This document shows, in pieces, positions 34,786 to 43,004 of a DNA stretch of 64,000 bases. The notes under the pieces are model-generated. The model did no database searches, had not been told where the DNA came from, and saw only the letters and a program-made list of their open reading frames with translations. Both the position numbers and the translations under genes were made by a program. Numbering within the stretch: position 1 is the first letter of the stretch; each line of letters opens with the position of its first letter. Source of the stretch: Yersinia enterocolitica subsp. enterocolitica (GTDB lineage Bacteria > Pseudomonadota > Gammaproteobacteria > Enterobacterales > Enterobacteriaceae); NCBI RefSeq assembly GCF_901472495.1, contig NZ_LR590469.1, positions 2,418,001-2,482,000 of the forward strand. The letters are read 5' to 3'.

Positions 34786-34909
34786 ACCCTAAATAATTCG
34801 AGTTGCAGGAAAGCGGCAATTGAGTGAATCCCGCTGAGTTGACGCCAGTCAATGATTCGGGCGAGCGAGAGCAGCCACCGCATATGCAGCTTGAAGGATG
34901 ACGGGTATA
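34783..34909. repeat. ERIC element
   Basis: 127 bp, from TATACCCTAAATAATTCGAG to GAAGGATGACGGGTATA. It is in the ygfB-zapA divergent spacer (383 bp), which otherwise holds the two promoters and no ORF. Confidence 0.9.
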
Positions 34910-35018
34910 AAGGGGTTGTATCTTGGTATTGAGATATATATAGTGACGCCCGCTTTGCAGCTACGAGCATTTTGCCTCTGGTTTTCAGGGCTGGCGCGAA
35001 ATTAGTCAGGAAGGTGGC

Positions 35019-35348
35019 ATGTCTGCACAACCAGTAGATATTCAAATTTTTGGTCGCTCGTTAAGAGTTAATTGTCCGCCAGAACAACAAGACGCGTTGA
35101 ACATGGCCGCAGAAGATCTTAACCAACGGTTGCAAGATCTGAAAGTTCGCACTAGAGTCACCAATACTGAGCAGTTAGTTTTCATCGCGGCATTGAACGT
35201 ATGTCACGAATTAGCTCAGGAAAGGTTGAAAACCCGTGACTATGCATCCAATATGGAGCAACGTATTCGGATGCTACAACAGACCATTGAACAGGCATTG
35301 CTTGAACAAGGTCGCATCTCTGAACGTCAGGATGCACAGTTTGAATAA
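35019..35348 (+). CDS. zapA: Cell division protein ZapA
   Basis: A 109-residue FtsZ-ring stabiliser that bundles FtsZ filaments and links to ZapB. The N-terminal globular part (AQPVDIQIFGRSLRVNCPPEQQ) precedes a long C-terminal coiled coil (about residues 60-100). The length equals E. coli ZapA. It lies directly upstream of the 6S RNA gene as in other enterobacteria. AGGAAGGTGG is the ribosome binding region. Confidence 0.95.
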   Translation: MSAQPVDIQIFGRSLRVNCPPEQQDALNMAAEDLNQRLQDLKVRTRVTNTEQLVFIAALNVCHELAQERLKTRDYASNMEQRIRMLQQTIEQALLEQGRISERQDAQFE

Positions 35349-35350
35349 AT

Positions 35351-35377
35351 CTCTGTTGAATGATAGATTCAGCAGAG
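35351..35377 (+). terminator. Hairpin after zapA, upstream of 6S RNA
   Basis: CTCTGTTGAAT-GATAG-ATTCAGCAGAG is an 11-bp stem (one G-U) directly after the zapA stop. It lacks a clear T-tract, so it may be an attenuator or an RNA processing signal. Confidence 0.4.
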
Positions 35378-35385
35378 AGTAAAGA

Positions 35386-35570
35386 ATTTCTCTGAGGTGT
35401 TCGTCAGCGGGTCAGTCCCCTGAGCCGATATTTAATACCAACAGAATGTAGTGCCTCCGTAACCGGTGCGCATGCTCGGTCCGCCGAGAAGCCTTAAGGT
35501 TGCGACGCTGCGTTCACCTTGAACCATGGGTTCAAGGGTTACAGCCTGCGGCGGCATCTCGGAGATCCCT
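35386..35570 (+). ncRNA. ssrS: 6S RNA
   Basis: About 185 nt, beginning ATTTCTCTGAGGTGTTCG and ending CTCGGAGATCCCT, which pair to form the closing stem. The central region (CAGTCCCCTGAGCCGATATT, then the bubble, then AGAAGCCTTAAGGTTGCGAC) closely follows E. coli 6S RNA, and GGTTCAAGGGTTACAGCC is identical. 6S RNA mimics an open promoter and sequesters sigma70 RNA polymerase in stationary phase. It lies between zapA and the cyclo-ligase gene, with which it is cotranscribed in E. coli. Confidence 0.96.
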
Positions 35571-35657
35571 TTCTTATCGTGTAACACGTATTTACGGTTA
35601 TCACGTTCGTTCTGATACAGGCAATTTTCCTCTCACTTACCTCAGCTGCATATCTTT

Positions 35658-35784
<127 letters not shown>

Positions 35785-35786
35785 AC

Positions 35787-36383
35787 ATGCCTCTAAATCC
35801 GCAGCATGCCCTTGAGCGGCAAAAAATTCGCAGTGAAATCCGTGAGCGTCGGCGTCTTTTGACTCCTGAGCAACAACAACAATCCGCCAATCTCGCCGCC
35901 AGACAAATCGCTTCCCACGACAAAATTCAGCAAGCCAATACTATTGCACTCTTTCTCTCTTTCGATGGCGAGTTAGATACCGCTCCTGTTATCGAATTAT
36001 TGTGGCAGCAGAAAAAACAGATTTATCTGCCGGTACTTCATCCTTTCTGTCCCGGCCATTTGTTGTTTCTCCACTATCGTCCTGATAGCCAGCTCATTCG
36101 TAATCGCCTGAACATTCTGGAGCCTCAATTAGATGTGCGCGATGTCTTGCCATTAAAACGACTGGATGTCGTGATAACTCCGCTGGTGGCGTTTGATCAA
36201 GATGGACAACGTTTAGGTATGGGGGGCGGATTCTATGACCGTACGCTACAAAACTGGCAGCAGGGTGGCCCCTATCCTATTGGTTTGGCTCATGATTGCC
36301 AGCAGGTAGAGCACTTACCGAGTGAACATTGGGATGTGCCGTTACCAGAGATTGTGACACCGACAAAGGTGTGGCAGTGGTAA
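35787..36383 (+). CDS. ygfA: 5-formyltetrahydrofolate cyclo-ligase
   Basis: Converts 5-formyltetrahydrofolate to 5,10-methenyltetrahydrofolate with ATP, returning stored folate to one-carbon metabolism. It has 198 residues from the ATG at 35787. The ATP-binding signature GMGGGFYDRTL and the N-terminal basic helix (ERQKIRSEIRERRRLL) are present. A longer in-frame ORF from 35727 runs through the ERIC element and is not protein-like. It is downstream of 6S RNA and linked to persister traits in E. coli. Confidence 0.94.
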   Translation: MPLNPQHALERQKIRSEIRERRRLLTPEQQQQSANLAARQIASHDKIQQANTIALFLSFDGELDTAPVIELLWQQKKQIYLPVLHPFCPGHLLFLHYRPDSQLIRNRLNILEPQLDVRDVLPLKRLDVVITPLVAFDQDGQRLGMGGGFYDRTLQNWQQGGPYPIGLAHDCQQVEHLPSEHWDVPLPEIVTPTKVWQW

Positions 36384-36416
36384 GGTGGCCTACGCAACGA
36401 TATAAAAAATAACAAC

Positions 36417-36443
36417 AAACCCGGCATCAGCAGATACCGGGTT
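36417..36443. terminator. Terminator between ygfA and serA
   Basis: AACCCGG-(CATCAGCAGATA)-CCGGGTT. On the minus strand it is followed by TGTTGTTATTTTTTA, so it mainly serves serA. Confidence 0.8.
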
Positions 36444-36478
36444 GTCGGTTACTATTCGCGCTACCAATATAATAAATA

Positions 36479-37720
36479 TCAGTACAATAGGCGCGAGCGA
36501 ATAGTCCCCGGAATCGCTTTCATTGCCTGCAAGGCTTTTTCTGCATTTTCCGCATCATCAGTCTCAACGTCGATAACGACATAACCAATATCAGCGCTGG
36601 TTTGCAAATACTGCGCGGCAATGTTGACATTCTGCTCAGCAAAGATTTTGTTGATGCTGGTCAGGATGCCTGGGCGGTTCTCATGGATATGCAGCAAGCG
36701 GCGAGTGTTATCACCGTGCGCTGGCAGAGAAACTTCCGGGAAGTTAACCGCAGACAGCGTTGAGCCGTTGTCGGAATACTTCGCCAGTTTACCGGCGACT
36801 TCATCACCGATATTTTCCTGCGCTTCTTGAGTTGAACCACCAATGTGTGGGGTCAATAGCACATTATCAAACTCGCACAATGGTGAATTGAACGGGTCTT
36901 TATTGGTTGCTGGTTCTTCAGGGAAAACGTCGATTGCCGCCCCTGCCAGATGATTGCTCGCCAGCGCATCACAGAGTGCCGGGATATCAACCACCGTTCC
37001 GCGTGAGGCATTGATCAACATCGCGCCCGGTTTCATCAGAGCTAACTGCTCAGGGCCAATCATATTTTTGGTGGAGTGGTTTTCTGGCACATGCAAGCTA
37101 ATCACATCACTCATATTCAGCAAGTCAGACAGATGACGTACCTGCTGTGCATTCCCCAACGACAGTTTATTTTCAATATCGTAGAAGAACACTTTCATGC
37201 CGACACTTTCAGCCAAAATACCTAACTGAGTCCCGATATGACCATAGCCGATAATACCCAGTTTTTTACCACGGGCTTCATAGGAACCGACTGCCAGTTT
37301 GTTCCACTCGCCACGGTGCGCTTTGGCGTTGGCGGATGGAATACCACGGAACATCAGCAGTAACTCGCCCAGTACCATTTCGGCTACCGAACGGGTATTG
37401 GAGAAAGGTGCATTGAATACCGGCACACCACGTTTAGTCGCCGCTTTTAAATCAACCTGATTGGTACCGATACAGAAACAACCGACTGCAACCAACTTTT
37501 CTGCTGCAGCAAAGACTTCTTCGGACAGATGCGTGCGCGATCGAATCCCGATGAAATGGGCATCACGAATAGATTCTTTCAGTGATTCGGTGTCTAAGGC
37601 ACCTTTATGATATTCAATATTGCTATAACCGGCTGCACGCAGATTATCAACCGTGCTCTGGTGCACCCCTTCCACTAACAGAAACTTAATTCTGTCTTTC
37701 TCCAGTGATACTTTTGCCAT
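36479..37720 (-). CDS. serA: D-3-phosphoglycerate dehydrogenase
   Basis: First step of serine synthesis, NAD-dependent and feedback-inhibited by serine. From the ATG at 37720 it has 413 residues, near E. coli (410). The nucleotide-binding loop is LGIIGYGHIGTQLGILAE, the catalytic Arg is in INASRGTVVD, and the Glu/His pair is in the region of FPEEP and LTPHIGGST. The C-terminal ACT domain (about 340-413, LLHIHENRPGILTSINKIFAE) is the serine sensor. The ORF can be extended by 34 residues upstream, but MAKVSLEKDRIK is the family start. Confidence 0.97.
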   Translation of the reverse strand: MAKVSLEKDRIKFLLVEGVHQSTVDNLRAAGYSNIEYHKGALDTESLKESIRDAHFIGIRSRTHLSEEVFAAAEKLVAVGCFCIGTNQVDLKAATKRGVPVFNAPFSNTRSVAEMVLGELLLMFRGIPSANAKAHRGEWNKLAVGSYEARGKKLGIIGYGHIGTQLGILAESVGMKVFFYDIENKLSLGNAQQVRHLSDLLNMSDVISLHVPENHSTKNMIGPEQLALMKPGAMLINASRGTVVDIPALCDALASNHLAGAAIDVFPEEPATNKDPFNSPLCEFDNVLLTPHIGGSTQEAQENIGDEVAGKLAKYSDNGSTLSAVNFPEVSLPAHGDNTRRLLHIHENRPGILTSINKIFAEQNVNIAAQYLQTSADIGYVVIDVETDDAENAEKALQAMKAIPGTIRSRLLY

Positions 37721-37925
37721 GTCCCCGACCCTATTTTCAGACTTCAGATGTGGCTGCCGATATCGAATGAATCCGGTCAGCACCCAGTCAACATAACAAA
37801 TATTTCGCTGGCAGCAATACAAACGATTGCCTTGCTGTCAGCATAACAAACAGTGCAAATGTTAATTTATGGAATAAAAAACTGGCAGGAAGTGAGTTAA
37901 TGGCAGGTTAAGAAAATGAAATGAG

Positions 37926-37949
37926 TAAATGTGATATATATCACCAAAT
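37926..37949. promoter_or_regulatory. Probable CRP-binding site upstream of serA
   Basis: AAATGTGATATATATCACCAAA contains TGTGA-TATATA-TCACC, nine of ten bases of the CRP consensus half-sites and a perfect 14-bp palindrome. It lies about 210 bp upstream of the serA ATG, in the serA-rpiA spacer (313 bp). Control of serA by cAMP-CRP and Lrp is known in E. coli. FNR binding is a weaker alternative. Confidence 0.6.
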
Positions 37950-37989
37950 TTAACCATTTTAAGAAAAGAGTTTTAAAGGCAAAAATTAT

Positions 37990-38017
37990 CAGGATGAAGC
38001 AACCAAACCTCATCCTG
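37990..38017 (-). terminator. Terminator after rpiA
   Basis: CAGGATGA and TCATCCTG form a perfect 8-bp stem with a 12-nt loop. On the minus strand it is followed by ATAATTTTTGCC, 16 bp after the rpiA stop. Confidence 0.75.
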
Positions 38018-38033
38018 AATACATATTAGCTGA

Positions 38034-38696
38034 TCACTTAAGTTCTACGGTTTTAACACCATCGGCAGTGCCAATTAGTGCAACATCAGCACCTCGGTTG
38101 GCAAATAGCCCCACAGTGACAACACCGGCAATATTATTAATTTTATTTTCAAGCGCAATGGCATCCAAAATAGTCAGATTATGGACATCCAAAATAACAT
38201 TGCCGTTATCAGTCAAAACATTCTGGCGATATTCAGGTAACCCGCCTAATTTCACCAGTTCACGCGCCACATAAGAACGCGCCATTGGGATAACTTCGAC
38301 CGGCAACGGGAATTTACCCAGCACATCAACCTGTTTGGAAGCATCGGCAATACAGATGAATTTACGCGCAATGGCCGCAATGATTTTCTCGCGGGTCAGA
38401 GCCGCACCGCCGCCTTTGATCATCTGCATTTGGCTGTTAATTTCATCAGCACCGTCGACATAAATGTCCAGCTCGTCCACTTCGTTGCAATCAAATACCT
38501 GAATGCCATAACTTTTCAGTTTAGCGGTAGAGGCATCAGAGCTAGAAACAGCCCCTTCGATCTGGCCTTTAATGGAAGCAAGAGCATCGATAAAATGTGC
38601 CGCAGTTGAGCCAGTACCGACCCCAACGATAGTGCCAGGTTTGACATATTCTAATGCTGCCCAGCCCACTGCTTTTTTAAGTTCATCCTGAGTCAT
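38034..38696 (-). CDS. rpiA: Ribose-5-phosphate isomerase A
   Basis: Interconverts ribose 5-phosphate and ribulose 5-phosphate in the pentose phosphate pathway. It has 220 residues from the ATG at 38696 (E. coli 219). The phosphate loop is VGVGTGSTAAHFID, and the active-site motifs are DGADEI and KGGGAALTREKI. A longer upstream extension is open but not conserved. It is divergent from argP with a spacer of about 220 bp. Confidence 0.96.
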   Translation of the reverse strand: MTQDELKKAVGWAALEYVKPGTIVGVGTGSTAAHFIDALASIKGQIEGAVSSSDASTAKLKSYGIQVFDCNEVDELDIYVDGADEINSQMQMIKGGGAALTREKIIAAIARKFICIADASKQVDVLGKFPLPVEVIPMARSYVARELVKLGGLPEYRQNVLTDNGNVILDVHNLTILDAIALENKINNIAGVVTVGLFANRGADVALIGTADGVKTVELK

Positions 38697-38916
38697 GGTA
38701 AGTTCACGCCTTGATGTGAAAGAAAACCTGACGTCATTATAGAGCATATTAAGTGATAAAACGTCGCAATAAAGCCAACTCGTGTGATGGTTAATTTTAG
38801 CTGGATCACAGTTATGCCGGTTTATTTGTGGCGAGCCCCGCGGCATTCCGACATAGATAAATGATCAAAATGTGGCATAGTGCGGTATTAACTTAATATT
38901 TGGAGAGATGACTCCG

Positions 38917-39810
38917 ATGAAACGCCCAGACTACCGTACGCTACAAGCGCTGGACGCGGTGATCCGTGAACGCGGTTTTGAACGCGCTGCACAAAAACTT
39001 TGCATCACCCAATCGGCGGTATCTCAACGCATTAAGCAGTTGGAGAATCTGTTCGGTCAACCACTGTTGGTGCGCACTGTGCCCCCCCGTCCAACTGAGC
39101 AAGGGCAGAAACTGCTCGCCTTGCTGCATCAGGTCGAATTGCTGGAAGAAGAGTGGCTCGGCAATGATAACGGCGGCGATACACCGCTGCTGCTGTCATT
39201 GGCGGTCAACGCCGACAGCCTGGCAACCTGGCTCCTGCCAGCCTTAAAACCGGTGTTGGCCGACTCCCCTATCCGGCTAAATTTACAAGTCGAAGATGAA
39301 ACTCGAACTCAAGAACGGTTACGTCGTGGCGAAGTGGTAGGTGCGGTCAGTATCCAACCTCAGCCGCTGCCAAGCTGCCTGGTTGATCAGCTCGGCGCAC
39401 TGGATTACCTGTTTGTTGCTTCAAAACCCTTTGCAGAACGTTATTTCCCCAATGGCGTGACCCGCTCGGCATTGCTGAAAGCACCTGCGGTGGCCTTTGA
39501 CCATTTGGATGATATGCATCAGGCGTTTTTACAGCAGAATTTCGATTTGTCGCCGGGCAGCGTGCCCTGCCATATCGTTAACTCGTCAGAAGCGTTTGTA
39601 CAGTTAGCAAGACAAGGCACTACCTGCTGTATGATCCCGCATCTGCAAATTGAAAAAGAGTTGGCATCCGGTGAATTAATTAATCTGACGCCGGGATTAT
39701 TGCAACGGAGAATGCTGTTCTGGCATCGATTCGCGCCAGAAAGCCGGACGATGAGAAAAGTAACTGACGCCCTATTATCTTACGGGCGTCAGGTATTACG
39801 GCAAGACTAG
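38917..39810 (+). CDS. argP: LysR-type regulator ArgP
   Basis: A 297-residue regulator (also IciA) that activates the arginine exporter gene argO with arginine and is held inactive by lysine. It also controls lysine and other amino acid genes. The N-terminal helix-turn-helix (RGFERAAQKLCITQSAVSQR) and the effector domain are nearly identical to E. coli. The ATG at 38917 is chosen over 38908, since GGAGAG lies 9 bases upstream and the protein then begins MKRPDYRTLQ. Its classic target argO lies nearby and is broken here. Confidence 0.96.
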   Translation: MKRPDYRTLQALDAVIRERGFERAAQKLCITQSAVSQRIKQLENLFGQPLLVRTVPPRPTEQGQKLLALLHQVELLEEEWLGNDNGGDTPLLLSLAVNADSLATWLLPALKPVLADSPIRLNLQVEDETRTQERLRRGEVVGAVSIQPQPLPSCLVDQLGALDYLFVASKPFAERYFPNGVTRSALLKAPAVAFDHLDDMHQAFLQQNFDLSPGSVPCHIVNSSEAFVQLARQGTTCCMIPHLQIEKELASGELINLTPGLLQRRMLFWHRFAPESRTMRKVTDALLSYGRQVLRQD

Positions 39811-39811
39811 C

Positions 39812-40567
39812 TTATTTGACGGCAGTGGCTGGCGTGTTAGAGCTGGTTTTTAGCTCAAATACCACATCAACCTGATCATCAAAATGAATGGTCTGTTGTT
39901 CGTAAGTTTGGGCGGCATCATTGGCTGGTGCAGCTTCGGCACTCTTGAACATACGCGCTACTGGCATTGGCTGGTAGTTAGCAACATGGTAACGAATGCT
40001 GTATACCGGCCCTAATTTCACCTTAAAACCATCTGCCAATGCACCCGCCTGACTAATGGCATTTTCAATAGCCTTTTTACGCGCCTGTTCACGGTAAGTG
40101 TCCGGATTGGCAACACCCAATTCCACGGCACGAATCTCATTCAGACCTGATTTTAACGCACCATCCAGCAACTCATTTAACTTATCCAGTTGGCGCAGTG
40201 TCACCTGAACCTGACGTACCGCACGGTAGCCCTTCAAGACAGCTTCACCGGTTTTTTGATAATCGTATTCAGGTTGAGTACGAATATTGGCAGCATTGAT
40301 ATCTTTTTTCTCAATGCCACTCTTACGCAGAAAATCAAAATATTGTGCGACGCGGGTATCTGCCTGTTTTTTGGCATCTGCGGCGTCTTTGGCAGATACA
40401 CTCACTTCAATGGCAATAGTAGCGATATCCGGTGTTGCATCAACACTGGCGGTGCCGGAGGTAACAACATGCGGCCCTTCTGGCACTTCGGCGGCTTGAA
40501 CTTGTAGCGCCAAAGGTAACGTCCCTAATCCCATCATTGCGGCCAAAGCCAATGTCTTCAACTTCAC
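39812..40567 (-). CDS. yggE: SIMPL domain protein YggE
   Basis: A 251-residue periplasmic protein. It has a signal peptide (KLKTLALAAMMGLGTLPLALQVQA) followed by a SIMPL/DUF541 domain (VVTSGTASVDATPDIATIAIEV, NAANIRTQPEYDY). Its role is obscure; E. coli YggE has been linked to reduced oxidative stress. It is convergent with argP, the stop codons lying two bases apart, so no separate terminator is visible. An ERIC element lies upstream. Confidence 0.92.
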   Translation of the reverse strand: MKLKTLALAAMMGLGTLPLALQVQAAEVPEGPHVVTSGTASVDATPDIATIAIEVSVSAKDAADAKKQADTRVAQYFDFLRKSGIEKKDINAANIRTQPEYDYQKTGEAVLKGYRAVRQVQVTLRQLDKLNELLDGALKSGLNEIRAVELGVANPDTYREQARKKAIENAISQAGALADGFKVKLGPVYSIRYHVANYQPMPVARMFKSAEAAPANDAAQTYEQQTIHFDDQVDVVFELKTSSNTPATAVK

Positions 40568-40597
40568 GGAAGCCTCCTAAGATAATCATAATAAAAC

Positions 40598-40724
40598 TAT
40601 GCACTAAATAATTCGAGTTGCATGAAGGCGGCAACTGAGCGAGTCCCCAGAAGCTTACACAAGTCAGTGACTGGGGTGAACGAAGGCAGCCAACATACAT
40701 GCAGCTTGAAGTATGACGGGTATA
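40598..40724. repeat. ERIC element
   Basis: 127 bp, from TATGCACTAAATAATTCGAG to GAAGTATGACGGGTATA, between yggE and argO. It lies 30 bp upstream of the yggE start, so it lies within or next to the yggE promoter. Confidence 0.9.
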
Positions 40725-40777
40725 AGACAACCGTAGCATATCTTACTAAATTAGGGATTCGGATTAATGATAAAAAC

Positions 40778-41395
40778 TTACAGGTTCAATCCCTGTCGCG
40801 CTAACTGAAAAGCGATAAACCACATCACTCCCCCCACCAGCAAATTGATTACCCGCTGTGAGCCAGGCCGATTAAGCCACGGCGATAGCCACGCAGCCAA
40901 CAATGCCAGAGCAAAAAACCAGGCAACTGAAGCGCTCACGGCACCAAAAGCAAACCAGGGCCGAACATCCGGTAATAACTGGCCTCCCAAGCTACCCAGC
41001 ACCACAAAAGTATCCAGATAGACATGCGGGTTAAGTCAGGTCACCGCCAATAATGTCACGATAATGCGCCAGCGCCCTTGTGTACCAGCGGCAACCGCAG
41101 CAGATGAGCTATCTCCACGCCATGCGGCCATCAGCGCTCCCCAGCCATACCATAACAAAAATGCCACGCCGCCCCAGGTGACCAGTGCCAGCAGCAGGGG
41201 AGAGCGGTTCAGTAAGGCGCTACCGCCAAAAATACCGGCGCAAATTAAGATAATGTCACTAAGGGCACACAATGATGCACTCATCAAATGATGCTGCCGC
41301 TTAATTCCCTGATTCATCACAAAAGCATTTTGCGGCCCAAGGGGGAGGATCATGGCTGCACTCAGGGCAAAACCTTGCAAAAATACGGCTAACAT
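40778..41395 (-). pseudogene. argO: Arginine exporter ArgO, interrupted by an in-frame UGA
   Basis: A LysE-family inner-membrane exporter of arginine and canavanine. A single continuous frame of 205 codons is homologous to ArgO throughout: MLAVFLQGFALSAAMILPLG, then LPLGPQNAFVMNQGIK, ending IAFQLARQGLNL. Codon 120 is UGA (41036-41038). The family has Trp (UGG) at that position, in VTWLNPHVYLDTF; here VT-stop-LNPHVYLDTF. One G-to-A change explains it. The rest of the frame is undamaged, so the mutation is recent, or there is readthrough, or it is a sequencing error. It splits the protein after three of about six membrane helices. Confidence 0.9.
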
Positions 41396-41490
41396 ACTGT
41401 TACCTTTAAATAATACTCAAAACTGATTGAGAGAATTGGGGAGGAATTAGCAGCATAGTACGGGGATAAAACCATCAGAGGAAATTGATA

Positions 41491-41511
41491 TTTCTTATCT
41501 ACTATAAGAAA
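41491..41511 (-). promoter_or_regulatory. Candidate ArgP operator upstream of argO
   Basis: TTTCTTAT-CTACT-ATAAGAAA is an interrupted palindrome with eight paired bases per arm and LysR-type T/A symmetry. It lies about 100 bp upstream of the argO start. Position and type fit ArgP, which activates argO in E. coli. This is an inference from pattern only. Confidence 0.45.
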
Positions 41512-41590
41512 AACTAATAATTAATAAACTGAAGCTCGCGCGGGAGAAAAATAAATGAAAAAGAGAAAAAACGGGCTAAAAATAGCCCGT

Positions 41591-41755
41591 CAGACCGCTG
41601 ACAAACCCCAACGACTCGATCTTGCAAGGTGAAGGCAAGTAGAAGAGTAAAGCGTCCGCGCCACGGATGGCGCGGGTCGAGCCCCCAGGGAAGGGTTTAC
41701 GGCGTCTTTACGATCTGCCTGTTTTCACCGTTACGGGCACTTTGTCATTAACCTC
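41591..41755 (-). repeat. YPAL-type miniature element, copy 3
   Basis: 165 bp, opposite in orientation to copies 1 and 2. It starts CAGACCGCTGACAAACCCC and ends TTTGTCATTAACCTC. It is flanked by 22-bp direct repeats (41569-41590 and 41756-41777) of the terminator AAACGGGCTA-AAAA-TAGCCCGT. The interior again holds GTAAAGCGTCCGCGCC and GGCGCGGGTCGAGCC. It interrupts the terminator region between mscS and argO. Confidence 0.9.
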
Positions 41756-41781
41756 AAACGGGCTAAAAATAGCCCGTATTG

Positions 41782-41890
41782 ACCGCTGGCAAAGTCAACT
41801 GAAGGGGAATCGTGCCATTGGGGTCGTAGCGACGGAGTTGCCGGAGCGCCCCTGGGTGCGGTAACCCCTTCACTCACTCGCTATCAGCAG
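41782..41890. repeat. Structured repeat, family 2, copy A
   Basis: Contains the outer stem GAAGGGG / CCCCTTC and an inner GGGGTCGTAGCGACGG with GGAGCGCCCC. It aligns with 28031-28140. Its left end GACCGCTGGCAAAGTC and right end (reverse complement GCTGCTGATAGCGAG) recall the YPAL and IS ends. It lies directly after the mscS stop. Confidence 0.5.
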
Positions 41891-42760
41891 CTATGCTGTC
41901 GGAGCAGATTCTGCTTTATCAACCTGATGCAAATGCACATCCATCTGTGGATATGGAATGCCGATTTTGTGAGCATCCAATGCACGTTTGAAGTTTTCCA
42001 TCAAATCCCAATACACTTCCATCGCATCGCCATTAGTAGTCCAAACGCGCACCGTGAAGTTGAGAGAAGAAGCAGCCATCTCATTCAGACGCACGGTAAC
42101 CCCTTTGTCATGCATAATGCGTGAATCGGCTGCAATGATGTCACCCAGCACTTTCTTCACCACATCAATATCTGCATCATAAGAGACACCGATTACCATA
42201 TCTGTACGGCGGTTCGGTTCACGGCTGGTATTGATTATATTGTTGGCAATAATTTTACCGTTCGGTACAACAATGATTTTGTCGTCAACCGTCCGTAGCG
42301 TGGTTGAGAAAATTTGCACTTGCACCACGGTACCGGCTACGCCACCCAGATCGACGTACTCACCCGCTTTAAATGGACGGAAGGCCACCAGCAACACACC
42401 TGCGGCAAAGTTGGACAGTGAGCCTTGCAGCGCCAAACCAACAGCTAAACCAGCAGCACCGATGACCGCAATCACTGACGCGGTTTGCACCCCAAGACGC
42501 CCCAGAACCGCCACAATAGTGAACGCCAGAATGCTGTAACGCACCATTGCTGCCAAAAAATCCGCAACAGTGATATCAATTCCGCGCAATTTCATCACTC
42601 GGCCAAGCATGCCAGAAACCACTTTGGCAATAATCGAACCCACAATCAGAATCAATAAGGCTGCGATAAGATTAACTGCATACTGAATCAGTAATTCCTG
42701 ATTATTCACCAACCAAGTACTCGCTTCATTGATTCCATCAACTACGTTTAATTCTTCCAT
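41891..42760 (-). CDS. mscS: Small-conductance mechanosensitive channel
   Basis: Opens under membrane tension to release solutes during hypo-osmotic shock. The length is 289 residues. Three membrane helices are present, with the pore helix TM3 visible as AVIGAAGLAVGLALQGSLSN. The beta domain (VDLGGVAGTVVQVQIFSTTL, PNGKIIANNIIN) and the C-terminal vestibule follow. It forms a heptamer in the inner membrane. It is downstream of fbaA in the conserved order but has its own spacer and terminator. Confidence 0.96.
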   Translation of the reverse strand: MEELNVVDGINEASTWLVNNQELLIQYAVNLIAALLILIVGSIIAKVVSGMLGRVMKLRGIDITVADFLAAMVRYSILAFTIVAVLGRLGVQTASVIAVIGAAGLAVGLALQGSLSNFAAGVLLVAFRPFKAGEYVDLGGVAGTVVQVQIFSTTLRTVDDKIIVVPNGKIIANNIINTSREPNRRTDMVIGVSYDADIDVVKKVLGDIIAADSRIMHDKGVTVRLNEMAASSLNFTVRVWTTNGDAMEVYWDLMENFKRALDAHKIGIPYPQMDVHLHQVDKAESAPTA

Positions 42761-42956
42761 TTAAACCACCCTACAAAAAAGTCCCCGCTGGGGAGATTAC
42801 GCAAAAATTACCGCCATTGTTAACCCCATGACAGCCATGCCTGTTTAGGGTAACCAACAATAGGCCGTGTTGCCAATTTTGATAGCAGGTGAACGGACGC
42901 AAATAGATAGCTCACTATCACTTCGCCATTACCTCTATGCAGCCAGCGCAATAAAC

Positions 42957-42982
42957 GGAAAAAGGCCCCGCAGGGCCTTTTC
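42957..42982 (-). terminator. Terminator after fbaA
   Basis: AAAAAGGCCC-CGCA-GGGCCTTTTC is a stem with A and T runs on both sides, 23 bp beyond the fbaA stop. Confidence 0.8.
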
Positions 42983-43004
42983 AATCAGTCAAAATGAGAC
43001 TGAA

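Noticed and set aside
37721..37822. N-terminal extension of SerA
   Set aside because: The frame is open for 34 more codons, but the known family start MAKVSLEKD fits and the extension is not conserved.
40778..41395. Two separate small membrane-protein genes (119 and 75 residues)
   Set aside because: They are the two halves of one argO frame separated by a single UGA; the second has only a GTG start inside a conserved motif.
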